Below, in pieces: positions 9,400 to 19,437 of a stretch of 64,000 nucleotides of DNA; position 1 is the stretch's first letter, and each line of letters begins with the position of its first letter. The notes under the pieces were generated by a model that was not told where the DNA came from, did not search any database, and saw only the letters and a list, made by a program, of their open reading frames with translations. The stretch spans positions 512,163-576,162 of the forward strand of contig BJOX01000060.1 of assembly GCA_009731375.1 (NCBI GenBank), given 5' to 3'. Source of the stretch: Paulinella micropora (taxonomy: Eukaryota; Cercozoa; Imbricatea; Euglyphida). The position numbers were made by a program, and so were the translations under genes.

Positions 9400-10086
9400 T
9401 CACTCTAAGTTAATAAAGACCAAATCCTCGTCTTTTGCAGCAGCAAACAGTAGGGGTTGTAAAAAACGCAGCTGGAGCTTATCTCCGGCCGACACCGCCA
9501 CGTACAAAGGATCCCATTTCCCCAACAACAGGGGATTCTTTTTACGATGTTTAAGGTATAGTTGCGCGTAGCGCTCCACGAGCTTGAACAGCTCTTGCCA
9601 CGCCAGTGCCGCTGTCTTGCTGTCCGACAAATGCTCGGCCAAAGTGCCGCTATCGTCGGGTTGAGTGTAGCAAGCTAGGAATCCATTTGTGTTTGCCGCC
9701 GCCCTCGCACACGCTAAGATTGCCTCGGGGGCGCCCGCCTCTTCGAGCTTTTTCAGATCATCTTGTCCGAATGACACGAAACCGCTTGCTGCAGCTACCC
9801 CTGCCTGCTCTTTGGACATGATCTCGCTCCATTCCAAACGTCGTTGCAGGCTTTTTTCGTCAGAGCTGAAGAAGAAGGTAGTAATTGCGGTGCGCCTAGA
9901 ACGTCCAGGATGATTCCAAAAAGCTATGCCCTGCCACAGAGCCTGTGCTCTAGTACCAGGAGAACAACGTTCCGCTCCAGCCCGCAGCTTGTCGCACAAA
10001 GCCCTCGTGATACCCGCCTTTTCAATCCAATCGGGTAACGGTTTTTTATTGTGTGCTCCATCTTGCAGCGCAGCATTTCGATCCAT
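9400..10086 (-). CDS. Unrecognised protein, N-terminal part
   Basis: The ATG at 10086 is chosen over a GTG at 10179 because the intervening DNA is a TATATATA run that looks like a promoter. The product is about 228 aa, largely helical (RRLEWSEIMSKEQAG, AWQELFKLVERYAQLYLKHR). It stops at a TGA (9400-9402). The same frame continues without another stop for about 100 codons after this TGA with protein-like sequence (LLEHFRKL...), so the TGA is either a nonsense mutation or is read through. No homologue recognised. Confidence 0.55.
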   Translation of the reverse strand: MDRNAALQDGAHNKKPLPDWIEKAGITRALCDKLRAGAERCSPGTRAQALWQGIAFWNHPGRSRRTAITTFFFSSDEKSLQRRLEWSEIMSKEQAGVAAASGFVSFGQDDLKKLEEAGAPEAILACARAAANTNGFLACYTQPDDSGTLAEHLSDSKTAALAWQELFKLVERYAQLYLKHRKKNPLLLGKWDPLYVAVSAGDKLQLRFLQPLLFAAAKDEDLVFINLE

Positions 10087-10124
10087 GTTCAACAGGACTT
10101 TGTCGTTCTTGCCCTCACTTTTTA

Positions 10125-10150
10125 GAGTATATATATATAATATATATATT
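10125..10150 (-). promoter_or_regulatory. TATATATAATATATAT run upstream of the gene starting at 10086
   Basis: An almost pure TA tract lies about 40-65 bases before the chosen ATG. A very similar tract, gtatatatataat, directly precedes the kinase ATG at 22359. A/T-rich promoters are usual for giant-virus genes. Confidence 0.4.
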
Positions 10151-10254
10151 CTGTAGATGGTCGCGGCCAGGTCTTCCACCGAACAACCAAAACGAAGCGG
10201 AAGAAAAGAAAGGTGCGGGGAGGGGAAGAGGGGGGACAGGAATGCATGGTTGTA

Positions 10255-10760
10255 AGAGAATTCTACTAGTCCTCAGTGCCAAGATTAAAACTTTGCCAGG
10301 GACTTCATCCGTCGGGGAGGGTAGCTCGTACATGCGAGCCATCGTCTCCCGGTACAAGTCTTGATTGCGCCGCCCGCTGACAGAGCACCGCCGGCATTTA
10401 CTCGCAACTGGTAGTCCCGCCCGCCTTGGGCGTGATGTGCCCCTACCCGCCCCCTTGTTCCCCCTGCCCCCTACTACCCTCCCTCCCCTCCCCTCGTCCC
10501 TTGTTTGTAGTTCTCAGTACCAAGATTAAAACTTTTGCAAGGATTTTTTTTTTTACTTTCCTAGTTCGCCGGGCTTGTTCACAAACGGCGCCAGTGGCTT
10601 CCAATGTGAAAAAAAAATCGGCTGGGCTTTTGCCTTTATCGACCATATCACGCTTTAATTTTTGCAAACCTATGTGAATCCTGGCACCTCAGTGTGCGTG
10701 CCAACGCATGCCAAGATTAAGACTTTGTCAGGGATTTTTTTTATTATTTCTTTTTTTTTT
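10255..10760. repeat. Intergenic repeats: three inverted family A copies and one ccatatcacgctt copy
   Basis: The core ccaagattaaaactttgcc, or close variants, occurs near 10277, 10520 and 10709, each after ctcagt or a similar word and before agggact/ggattttttt. Reverse-complemented, this is the shortened family A core. A ccatatcacgctt...cctatgtga copy lies at 10640-10678. Two stretches with ttactttcctcgttcgccgg (near 10553 and 10763) also repeat. No gene recognised from 10,150 to 10,920. Confidence 0.65.
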
Positions 10761-10927
10761 TACTTTCCTCGTTCGCCGGGCTTGCTCACAACGGCGCCAG
10801 GAATGCGAGGCACGCAGGGTGGCGCTGGGGCAGGCAAGTTCTTGGAGAGGTGCCACAAGGGCAACAACACCTGCTGCTGCAGCTGCTGCACTTGCACTAG
10901 CGTGGCTTCCGCCGCCTGAGCTCTCCT

Positions 10928-11622
10928 CTACCAGCTCTCGCGTTCTTGCTGTTGTCTCGCGATCCTCTCTTTATCTTGTTGCACCTGCCTGGCGGCTTCG
11001 TCGGCAATGGTCCGCAGCCTCTGCGACTCCTGCTGGACCTGTGCTAACTTTGCCTCGGCCGCCTTCGCCCGCTCCTGCCACTCCACAGACCCTTGCCCTG
11101 CCTGTTGGCGCTTCAGCAGATCTAACGCGCACGCCTCAATGGCCAAGCGCGACGACTGCTCGCGCTGGAAGTCTTCGCGTGCTTGCTGCCACGCCTGCCA
11201 CAGCTCGTCGTACTTGTGCTTCGCAACCTGACAGTAGTCTCTGTACACCTGGGCCTTGTGCTCGTTCTGTGTGCACGAGCGTGCGCCGCCCTAAGCGCAG
11301 TTTTCTGGCTCCCCAGCCGAACGCCCGCGGCCCAGGCCTGCAGCTGCAGCAGCGCCTGGTACTGCTGCTCGGCCTGGCTAGGTTCCCAGCGCTCCCCCGC
11401 CCCGGTTGGGCCGTGCTGCCCGCAAGCAGCCCCGGTCGCGCGTTGGAAGACCTTGTATTGTGCGTAGCAAGACGCACAGGCGCGCCGCCAGGGCTTCCAC
11501 GCGCTGCGCGTCTTGAGCTTGTACCGGCCCACTAGCAGGCCCTTCTCATTGTGCTTGAACTGGTACTGCAGCTGCGCGGGGCGCTTCAGCACGGGCCTGA
11601 CCGCTGTTATTTGGGACCTCAT
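10928..11622 (-). CDS. Coiled-coil protein with Cys-rich N-terminal part, one frameshift
   Basis: Starts at ATG 11622. The first about 115 residues are basic and contain CASCYAQYKVFQRATGAACG, a possible zinc-binding Cys set. The frame then shifts near 11270 into one encoding an Ala/Gln/Arg/Glu-rich coiled coil (YDELWQAWQQAREDFQREQ, ERAKAAEAKLAQVQQESQRL) that ends at TAG 10928. The join is inferred because each frame becomes implausible (Arg/Ser/Thr-rich) where the other becomes protein-like. Function unknown. Confidence 0.5.
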
Positions 11623-11657
11623 GCGCGGATCGGGAAAAGAAGTCTTACACAAAGGGA

Positions 11658-11668
<11 letters not shown>

Positions 11669-11698
<30 letters not shown>

Positions 11699-11791
11699 GG
11701 AAGGAGGGGACAGGAGGGGGGGGGCCCCCCCCCCCCCCCCCCCCCAAAAGGGGGGGGGGGCCCCCCCCCCCCCCCCCCCCCNNNNNNNNNN
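11669..11791. repeat. GA microsatellite, G-run/C-run palindromes and gap
   Basis: (ga)n is followed by ggggggg-cccccc twice, with a gap at 11782-11791. This is the same arrangement as at 2784-2840, 22250-22295 and 63893-63950. Confidence 0.8.
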
Positions 11792-11798
11792 ACAAAGG

Positions 11799-12269
11799 AT
11801 GGCTTCACCATACAAACAAATTGTGACTCCTGCGCGCGCGCTCGCAGCTTGCGTCGATAACTGGCTAGGCATCTCTGACAAGCCCGATGCTGCGGGCAGT
11901 CTAGGCCAGGGTGCCTTTAGGTGTCAAGTGCTGGACGCGTCCCTGAAGGCCAGACAAAGGATGGGAATAAGCTGGGGCCATGGCGGAGAGAAAACTGCAC
12001 GGCAACAAGCAGGTGCTTACGCCCCGGCCCTCGGGGTGCTAGACGCTCAGATAGTATTATTACCTTACAGCGTCGATTCTGACAGCAGCAGGTTTTTGGC
12101 AACGGAGATTATGCGTGAAGCTAGATTCTACCTAAACGATTCTGTACAGGTCTGCACAAAGCCAAATAGATGCGCTCAACCGCGGGCTGAGAGCGGCCGA
12201 AGAAGAACATGGATCGTAGGAGGCACGAGAGGGCCCAGCGTTAAGTGTAAGTCCTTTGTCGAGCTTTAA
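11799..12269 (+). CDS. Possible protein, unrecognised, ending in repeat DNA
   Basis: A 156-codon ATG-started frame whose last 12 codons (GPSVKCKSFVEL) are encoded by a repeat shared with 21840-21880, where another weak frame ends GPALKCNTFVEL. No family recognised and composition only moderately protein-like. May be a decayed gene. Confidence 0.3.
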   Translation: MASPYKQIVTPARALAACVDNWLGISDKPDAAGSLGQGAFRCQVLDASLKARQRMGISWGHGGEKTARQQAGAYAPALGVLDAQIVLLPYSVDSDSSRFLATEIMREARFYLNDSVQVCTKPNRCAQPRAESGRRRTWIVGGTRGPSVKCKSFVEL

Positions 12270-12296
12270 TAAAAAATCTTGCACTTTTAATTTAGG
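12230..12296 (+). terminator. Family A repeat at gene end with AATAAA
   Basis: gcccagcgttaagtgtaag, tcctttgtcgagctttaata, aaaaatcttgcactttta. It matches 21838-21903 and is the reverse complement of the family A core. It supplies both a stop codon (TAA) and an AATAAA-like signal. A 3'-end role is inferred from position. Confidence 0.4.
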
Positions 12297-12397
12297 TAGA
12301 GGGGGGGGGGGCGCTGCCCCCCGCCTCCTCCTCTTTTTCTAAGTTTTCAAGCTTAATCCAAATCTGTCGCCCTTTTATTTACTCTTGTTTTTAGAAT

Positions 12398-13231
12398 ATG
12401 TCACAAAAGGTACGGAAAGAAGCCCTGGCCCTTGTCGAACTGTACCAGACGACGTGGTCCTTTCTGGTCAAAGCAAATAATGGCAGCTTGGTGCCGATCG
12501 TTTGAAATAAGTCCCTGCTACGACTGTACGACTGGGTCTGCGACTCCCAGCGGGGAGCGCAGGAGGCACCCAGCTGCCAAGAGCTGTTGTCTGCCCTGGC
12601 CGCCAGGCACGAGCTTGAGCGCAAACATGCAGCAGACGAGCCCGCGCCGGAGGAACCGGCCACCTGCTGGGTGCTCAAGTGCGCGTACTCTTTCTATTTG
12701 TCTGTCGTAAACCACGTGTTTCGACAAGTGACTCTGGTCGTGTTCCCGAAGGAACGGCAATATCTGGACAACCAGCAAGGTGACTGGGGGTGGTACGTCG
12801 ATGACAACAGTGCGCTCCTTATGCAAAGTCCGGAACTAACGGCCAGGTGGCTGGCCGGCAGCACTGCCCGGCTCGAGCTAGCGCGCGTATACGCGGTCTA
12901 TCGCTCAGACCTGTTTGCGACAGCCAAGCATGCGTTCAAGCAAGTCGAGCCCTACCTAGATGACCGGGGGCTGGCACTCTGCGCCACGGTGCTTAGCCGT
13001 CTTTGGTGCTTACTTGAGCACAGCCTTTTCACGGCTTTGCCCGACGCCCGGCCTTACCTAAACGTGGATAGCAGTACGGACGCGACCACTCTGAAGCCAG
13101 TGCTGTTGCAGGCCCGCACGGACATGTCGGCCATTGCGCGGGCTAAGAGCGCGCTCTTATGTGAGTTCTTAGGGCCGGATGTTGGCAGCCTGGTCGTGGG
13201 TTACGCGGGCCGTGATTTCGCCCTGCAATAA
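12398..13231 (+). CDS. Unrecognised helical protein with an in-frame TGA
   Basis: The ATG at 12398 opens a frame of 277 codons to TAA at 13229. It is interrupted only by a TGA at 12503-12505, after NGSLVPIV and before NKSLLRLYDWV. Both sides read as good protein: Leu/Ala-rich helices with scattered Trp and Cys (VELYQTTWSFLVK; CVLKC-like ATCWVLKCAYSFYLSV; DWGWYVDDNSALL). The ORF downstream of the TGA has no ATG before residue 90. This points to either a single nonsense substitution or sense decoding of TGA. No family recognised. It is followed by AT-rich sequence. Confidence 0.6.
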
Positions 13232-13239
13232 ACCTATTT

Positions 13240-13456
13240 CTGCCTTTAGACACTCTTTGCCCGTATTAAAAACACATTTTTCTTTTTGTTTGCATTTCTT
13301 TTTAATAATCAGCTTTTTGGTGGCTGCCCTTTTCATCTCGACGAAAACTGGCGAGGCTCAGGCTACACAAAGATAACACTTACATTAGATTGATAATTTG
13401 TCACAAGATGTTGAGCAACACTATCATATGAAGAAAGTCTCAACGTAGCGCTGTGC
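13240..13456. other. Intergenic, AT-rich, nothing recognised
   Basis: About 215 bases between convergent genes, with several T-rich tracts. No repeat family member or gene seen. Confidence 0.5.
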
Positions 13457-15040
13457 CTAAGTTGGGTATAACCAGTAAAATGCCAGGTCATGTAGGACAA
13501 GATTGTTTGCGTTGCACCGGACTATTGTCGATAACTGATCGACCACAGTGCCGGGGTGTATATTGTGCAAGCAATAGCCCCCATCGCCTAACAACGGGAA
13601 CCGAACGAGACTCCGGCCCGAGCTCGACTTCCACAGCACGTTGGCACCGAACGAAGAACAGGCGGACGCGCTCACTGCACCACCAGTATTAGCTGTCATG
13701 CACAGGTTGTTGCTGGTCAGCTGGAAAGCTAATGCGTTAAGCGGGTCCCACCGACTGAGCATCACACTGGACCCGACGCCGATGGTAGCTACAGTTGTAT
13801 GCATGCCCAGCTGGTTGTCGTCGGTGTTCAGGTAGCCGCCCGATGCCACCGCGTTGTTGCTGCTCCGGATGGTCTGCGCGGCGGCGTTGTACGTCCACAG
13901 CTGCGTCGTGTCGGTAAGGGTTGTGACTTCACGCAGCATGGCGCCGTAGCGCGTGCCGGTGTTCCAGCTGGTCCAGCTCGGGCTCCCGGTGCTGCTCAGC
14001 GCCCAGGTCATGTTGGGCGTGTACAAGATGTGTCCATCGCCTGCCAACACAAAAGGCGTGGGTTTCCAGCACGCCTCAGGGCTCAGTTGTAGCCCCACCG
14101 CGCCGCCGGCCACGAACGTTGCGCCCGTGAATGCCTCCACACAGAAATTGTCAGACTGTCTGTACACTGTCAGGTGGAAGGGCGAAAACTCGGCGGTCGG
14201 GTAGGTTACGTCGAGGGTCGATGCACCGGACCAGGACACAACCAGGCTGTTGGCAGTCGTGTTCACGTAGGCGCGCCTGCCGGACCACACGTGCAGCAGC
14301 TGGCTAGAGCTCTCGACCCGCCACTGCAGTGCATCCGGCCGGACGGCAGTGCTGTGGCAGCTAGTGACGTACGAGCTAAGCTCCAGCGAGCTACAGTTCC
14401 CGGCGCAGGGGCCGTAGTTGTTGGCTAGGCAGTAGCTGCCGTCCGCCACCAGCGGTAGCCGCAGCCTCTGGCCCGAGTAGGCGAGCAGATTGTTAGCGTT
14501 GGCCATGCACGTCGTGGACGTGGACAGGGCGGCCGCCGTGGCGTTCACGCAGTGGCTGGCACTGCTCGTGCCCAACCGGACAAACGTCGTGAAGGCCGTC
14601 GCCGGCGACCCAAGCCCCAGCACGGCCACATCGGCCGCATACTCGATGTCGGTTACTCCCTGATAGATACTGAGCAAGTTGTCCTGGGTATTAAGAAAGC
14701 CACCGGAGTTTTGGGTTTGAAGCAGCCACAGGTTTTGTGATCCTGCTTGTATGTTCCCTCCGCCGCACACACAGCAGGCCAGGTTGGCAGTCAGCCCCCC
14801 GTTAGCAGCGCCATCGCCGTAAATGTTGCAAGTCAAGAACATAGAGTACCATTTACAATGGAATTCAATGCCGTCGCTGTCGTGCCACGGAGCGCCATTC
14901 GCAAGGGTCTTGTCCGTGCACCCGCCCGCCGTGAATCGCCACTGCTGGCTAATCGCCGAAACTTCGGACGAAAGCCGCAGCTGCGCCGCGTAGCGGTTAG
15001 AGTTGGTGGGGCCCGGCGCGGCCCAGGTGTTAACCCACAT
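13457..15040 (-). CDS. C-terminal lectin-repeat segment of the mosaic surface protein
   Basis: The longest uninterrupted part, 527 codons. It carries two partial lectin-like units, each with a Q-x-W motif, the phrases LSPEACWKPTPF and GGYLNTDDN, and Cys-rich GDGGYCLHN/DGSYCLANN motifs that probably form disulfides. It connects upstream to the 15030-15686 frame at WALTNLYVG/WVNTWAA, a break of a few bases. Confidence 0.7.
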   Translation of the reverse strand: MWVNTWAAPGPTNSNRYAAQLRLSSEVSAISQQWRFTAGGCTDKTLANGAPWHDSDGIEFHCKWYSMFLTCNIYGDGAANGGLTANLACCVCGGGNIQAGSQNLWLLQTQNSGGFLNTQDNLLSIYQGVTDIEYAADVAVLGLGSPATAFTTFVRLGTSSASHCVNATAAALSTSTTCMANANNLLAYSGQRLRLPLVADGSYCLANNYGPCAGNCSSLELSSYVTSCHSTAVRPDALQWRVESSSQLLHVWSGRRAYVNTTANSLVVSWSGASTLDVTYPTAEFSPFHLTVYRQSDNFCVEAFTGATFVAGGAVGLQLSPEACWKPTPFVLAGDGHILYTPNMTWALSSTGSPSWTSWNTGTRYGAMLREVTTLTDTTQLWTYNAAAQTIRSSNNAVASGGYLNTDDNQLGMHTTVATIGVGSSVMLSRWDPLNALAFQLTSNNLCMTANTGGAVSASACSSFGANVLWKSSSGRSLVRFPLLGDGGYCLHNIHPGTVVDQLSTIVRCNANNLVLHDLAFYWLYPT

Positions 15041-18000
15041 ACAAGTTGGTCAGAGCCCACTTGGTGTTAGGCTTGTACAAGATGTCATTGCCGTTGAAGC
15101 GAAGAAACAGCGGCGGCTGCAAGCAGGCCTCGGGCGAGAGCCGCAAGGAGATCTGGGCCCCCGCAACCAGAGACGAGCCCGGGACCGGCTCGGCGCAGTA
15201 GCCGTCGGAATTGCGGTAAAGGTGGAACCCAGCGCGCTGGGGGTCGTCGTCGGCGAAGACGCCGACGTTGCTAGGGTAGCCGGCGCTGGCCGAGTAGACG
15301 TAATGGCCGCTGGCGTTAACGTAGCTGGCCCGCAGAGAGCCCACCGGCCCGTTGGCCCCCACGACCCAGACGGTGGTCGACGACACGCGCCACTGCAGGT
15401 TCATCGGCTTGATGCTGACGGAGTTGCACCTGACTAGTGTTGAAGCCACGTGAGCGCCGCCGCAAGAGCCACAGCTAGGGTCGTAGCCGTTATGCAGACA
15501 CCAGCCGCCGTCGCCCACGTACGCGAACCGCAGCGTGCTGTTGGCGTATCCCGAGTAGCTGAGCATGTTACTAATGGACTGCGTGCAGCTACCCCCCGTC
15601 AGGCCAAACGGCAGGCGCGGGTAGTTGCTGATGCTCAGCGCGTCCTTCACGTTGAGGCAGGTCGTGGCGGCGTTATTGAGCTGCAACAGCTTGTAGTTAA
15701 ACGTGAAGCGCCCACGCCGACGGCACCGGCGTCGGAGGCTGTCTGCACGCCGTAGATGCCGAGCCTGTTATCGTCGGTGTTGAGGAAACCACCGCCGAGG
15801 TGCGATGCGTGCGTGTTCTGTGAACGGAGGCGTCCGGTGCTCGCGTCGTACGCCCACCTCTGCGAAATAGCGGACGCATCCGAGAGCAGGCGCAGCTGCG
15901 CCTTGTAGCGCGTCGTGGACGTGCCCGCGGCCCACGTGTTGGTCCATGGGCTGGACCAGTCGTTGGTCAGCGCCCAGCTGGTGTTGGGGACATACAACAA
16001 TTGTCCGCCACTAAATACAAACGGCGGGCCCCGCGCGCAGGCCTCGGGGCTCAGCTGCAGCTGGACGCCAAGGCCAGTGTCAAAGACTGCCTCGGTTAGA
16101 GGCTCGGCGCAGAACTTGTCCGACATGTACAGGCGGTACAAGTGGAAGGGCGTCGCGCAGCTGTAGGCATCCTGGTTCTCGGGCAGCACGCAGACCTGCC
16201 CGCCCGTACAGGTGGTCACATTCAAGCAGGCGCCGGTGTTGTTCAGCCGGAAGCCAAACAACCTGACCCGGAGTTGGGCAGGCCTGCAGTTCTAGGTAGA
16301 GCTTGTTGAAGGAGATGTCTCCCCTGGGTGGCATGTACCTTGGTAGTAGTTCGGTGGCCAGGTTGGTGGTTGAGGTGAAGCTCGACAACGCGGCCTGCGA
16401 GATAACCAGGGGGGTGCCGGCGCCGAGCGAGACGGACACCACCAGGGTGCCTGAGTTGATGCCTGCGGTAATGTCCCTCAACCCTGTCACCTGCGGGCTA
16501 TACGCCAGGCCCTTCTTGAGCACTAGATTCTGCGATAACGTATGCACTATCCGGACCCAATCAGCGCCCGCGAAGGCCGCGTAGAGGCGTGTGTATTTGC
16601 CCCAGGTGGCGTCCACCCCTCCGGCCGCCACCGTGCTAGTGCCGGTGGACGCGCTGTTGGCCCAGTAATCACCAAAGCTGAATTCGGGCAGGACGTAGTC
16701 GCGCACGCAGCCGCTTCCAGTGTATGGAGGAAACGACTGCTGCCAGCAGTTGCAGGTGTAGCTGCCGTAGGTGTTGGTGCAGTCCCCCCACGGGCACAGG
16801 CCCAGCGCGCACTCGTCGATGTCGGGCGAGCGCGTCGCGGAAGCGGTCGGTGTCGTGGAGCGCGTGCTAGACAATGATGCAGAGCCAGACAAAGACACTA
16901 TTACTAGCGCCAAGGCTTCTGCTCGCGCTCACCGACGGGCTGCTCGTAGCTGTCACGGACGCGCTCCCAGACACCGTCGCGCTCGGCGAGGCCAAGGCCG
17001 TCGGCGGCGGCGTCGCCGTAGCCGTAGGAGTCGGGCTGCTTGTGGGAGTCTGGCTGGCGGTGTTACTATTACTAGCGCCAAGGCTTCTGCTCGCGCTCGC
17101 CGACGGGCTGCTCGTAGCCGTCACGGACGCGCTCTCTGACATAGTCGCGCTCGGCAAGGCCGAGCCCGTCGTCGGTGTCGCTGTAGCCGTAGGGGTCGGG
17201 CTGGCAGAAGACACTGCCTTGGCGCCCTCTCTGCACTTGTTGGGCAGCATGGCCTCTTTCAGCTTTGGGTAGCCTGCTCTTAAACTCTGACAGGTTTGTT
17301 GGTCGCTTAAAGCTTCCAGGTAGGACCAAGCGCTCAGGTTGCCGGCAAATCTGGTTGCCCCCCGGAAGGCTTTCTGAACCGAAGCGTTGGCCGGCAAAGG
17401 CCAGCTGCCAATCTCGCTGGCAAAGTTCTCGGCCTGGTCAAAAATAGAGTTTAGGTTCTCTAGACTTTTGGGGCGCCAGGCGCTGAGATCCGAGCGAAAG
17501 CTGCGCACGCCTGCGAACAAGTAGCTGGCATCTTGTAGCCTGCCTACGTCCCAGTCCAACACAGCGGGGCCCACCAGCGCACCAGCGCCCCTGAAGGCGC
17601 CGCTAGCATTAAGCAGCGAAGACGTATTCGGGGCGCCCAGCCCGGGGATAACCGACGCCCGGTCCCCGCAAAGGCCAGCGCCAGGCTCTGGACGCGCGAC
17701 GTGTCCCAGCTACTGACGTTGGGCTCTAGCCCGGGCGACCATGCCAACATGCCCGTCAGGTCCTCTGCGTCGCGGACGCGCAGCCCCTCCAGGCGCAGCT
17801 TGGCCTGCCCCAGCTCGGCAAAGGAATAGCTCCAGTTGCGGACCAACTCGGCGCCCACCAACTGTGCCAAGGAAGGCAGCGACACCAGGCTCTGCGCCCG
17901 GTAAAAGTGGTAGCCGCCCTCAATTGCCGGCCGCAAACCCCCCCAACGCTCGATGCTCAGCAGCTGCGAGGCGTTCCCGTTGCGTTCGTGCCAGCTCGGC

Positions 18001-18350
18001 GTCATGGCCCAGCCCCGCAACACCCCGCTCACCTTGATTTGGTATCTGCCGGCCCGAGCATACTCGTGCCGGCAGCGGCTGGCGCACGGGCCGCTGCCCG
18101 ACCCATCGCCCCAGTCAACCTGATAATAGGATTCCTGCGCCATCTCCGGCGGTGGCTGGAACTGCTGTCGCCGCCTGCGCCGACCTCCTTGCTGTACCGC
18201 ACTCTCCGCGGGAAGCTCGAAACTCCCGGACGCTCGGGGCACTTGCACAGTGAGGACCAGGGGGCTGTTCTTAGACCAAGTACACCAAGGGGGTTTGCGC
18301 GCTAACACTGACGCGGACTGTAGCATCCACACCCAGGCAAACAGCCGCAT
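13457..18350 (-). CDS. Large secreted mosaic protein: PKD-like, BspA-like LRR, S/T/P stalk, cbEGF, lectin repeats
   Basis: A single gene of about 1,600 codons, read in overlapping frames joined by about five frameshifts. Order from the N-terminus: signal peptide (LFAWVWMLQSASVLA); a PKD-like domain (VDWGDGS...YARAGRYQIKVSG); BspA/DUF285-type LRRs (LDWDVGRLQDASYLFAG, FRSDLSAW, FRGATRFAGNLSAW) to about 17250; a Ser/Thr/Pro stalk with a duplicated unit; a calcium-binding EGF domain (DIDEC...GSYTCNC) near 16730-16835; a jelly-roll-like segment; and about three long repeats with ricin-type QxW features (ISQRWAYD, ISQQWRF, TQLWTYN) and the recurring phrases LSPEAC and GGFLNTDDN. It ends at TAG. Probably an adhesin or surface fibre. 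Domain families are known; the combination is inferred. Confidence 0.75.
16890..17205 (-). repeat. Tandem duplication of about 155 bp in the Ser/Thr/Pro stalk
   Basis: The segment from ctattactagcgccaaggct onward (16900-17040) is repeated at 17053-17200 with few changes. Each unit encodes a mucin-like SASVTATSSPS.SASRSLGA stretch. A frameshift near 16900 lies at the edge of this duplication. Confidence 0.8.
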
Positions 18351-18389
18351 ATTGCAGAGATTTTTTTCTTCCTTCTTTGTCTTGCAAAA

Positions 18390-18500
18390 TTTTTATTAAT
18401 TTGTTTCTTTCTATTATTATAAATTAGGAGAGCCTGCTTTACGTGGTGACCGGAATTTGAAAGAGCAAAAAAAGGGGGGGGGGAGGAGGGGAGGGGGGAG
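18390..18500. other. Intergenic, purine run before duplicated module
   Basis: AT-rich sequence followed by gaaagagcaaaaaaag and a G run. The homology to the kinase C-terminal region starts abruptly after this G run. Confidence 0.5.
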
Positions 18501-19062
18501 GAACGTTTGCACAGAGCTGGCACCTGTGGACCACTACGAAATCCTAGCAGATGTTCTATATACAAAGCTAGCGCGTGCGGCATGGCATGGTCTACGCAAA
18601 GTCTTAGAACATTACGCAGACCTACTCTCTAGGATTTGTAGCTACAAATCATTATTGGTTTTTTTTCGTGATTGGAAGCCCTCGTACGTGCTAGTGTATC
18701 CATATCAGCACCAGGCGAACAAGAAACAGGTGGATGTTTGTTTGTTCGACGCTCCCATGTACCTCAACCGCGATGCTAAAGAAACCGACCTTGGGACAAT
18801 CCGCAGATCACTGAAGAACAAAACAGTCATCAGCACTGCATTATGCATTGCCGTTATGGCCAACGGGTCATCTTGTGAGAAAAAACAGTGTGGGTGTTGG
18901 CATTCCTTGGCGCTAAAGGAATCCACGGTAAACACGGATACGCTAAAACCCGCGGTTGAATTTGCCTTAGTGTACTTGCAAATGACAGAGCTGAGGCGCA
19001 AAAGGCTATGTACAGTACCCAGAAACAATTATCTGCCAAAACTGTGTAGCTGTACAAAGTAG
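18500..19062 (+). pseudogene. Duplicate of the kinase-gene C-terminal module
   Basis: An open frame of about 185 codons homologous, at clearly more than half of positions, to 24100-24637: APVDHYEILADVLYTKLARA against APADHYEVLTDVLYTELARM, and KTVISTALCIAVMANG identical in both. The downstream DNA (agatgcatgcacaatctgtt) is also conserved, showing a segmental duplication. Only the C-terminal part is present, without the kinase core, and it begins after a G run without an ATG. This copy reads through the T-run region that frameshifts the 24-kb copy. Internal Cys pairs (SSCEKKQCGCW) are kept. Function unknown. Confidence 0.65.
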
Positions 19063-19138
19063 ATGCATGCACAATCTGTTGACGGGCACAGTACAGCCAT
19101 TGTGTGGCATTGTAACTCCGAGAAAGAGGAGGAACGTG

Positions 19139-19142
<4 letters not shown>

Positions 19143-19190
<48 letters not shown>

Positions 19191-19228
19191 NNNNNNNNNN
19201 NNNNNNNNNCCCCCCCCCCCCCCCCCCC
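19143..19228. repeat. Poly-C with gap
   Basis: A long C run interrupted by N (19191-19209); true length unknown. Confidence 0.9.
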
Positions 19229-19437
19229 GCTTCTAGTGCTTGTGCATACTAGCCCTTCTTTGTCCCGAACCCGCGCCTTACCTCGCAGCTAACTCCTTAT
19301 TTCTTGTGAACACCTAACCCCCACAAAACCTTCCGCAACAATTAAAGAAAGTTCAGAGAGGGGCAAAACAGCCCCTTTGGAGCCTCTCTTCGTTTGACCC
19401 TAGCACCCTGACATTCCCTTTTCTCCTTGCCTGCGAC

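Noticed and set aside
13799-15755. Plus-strand frames opposite the surface-protein gene
   Set aside because: Antisense shadows of a GC-rich gene with convincing domains on the minus strand.
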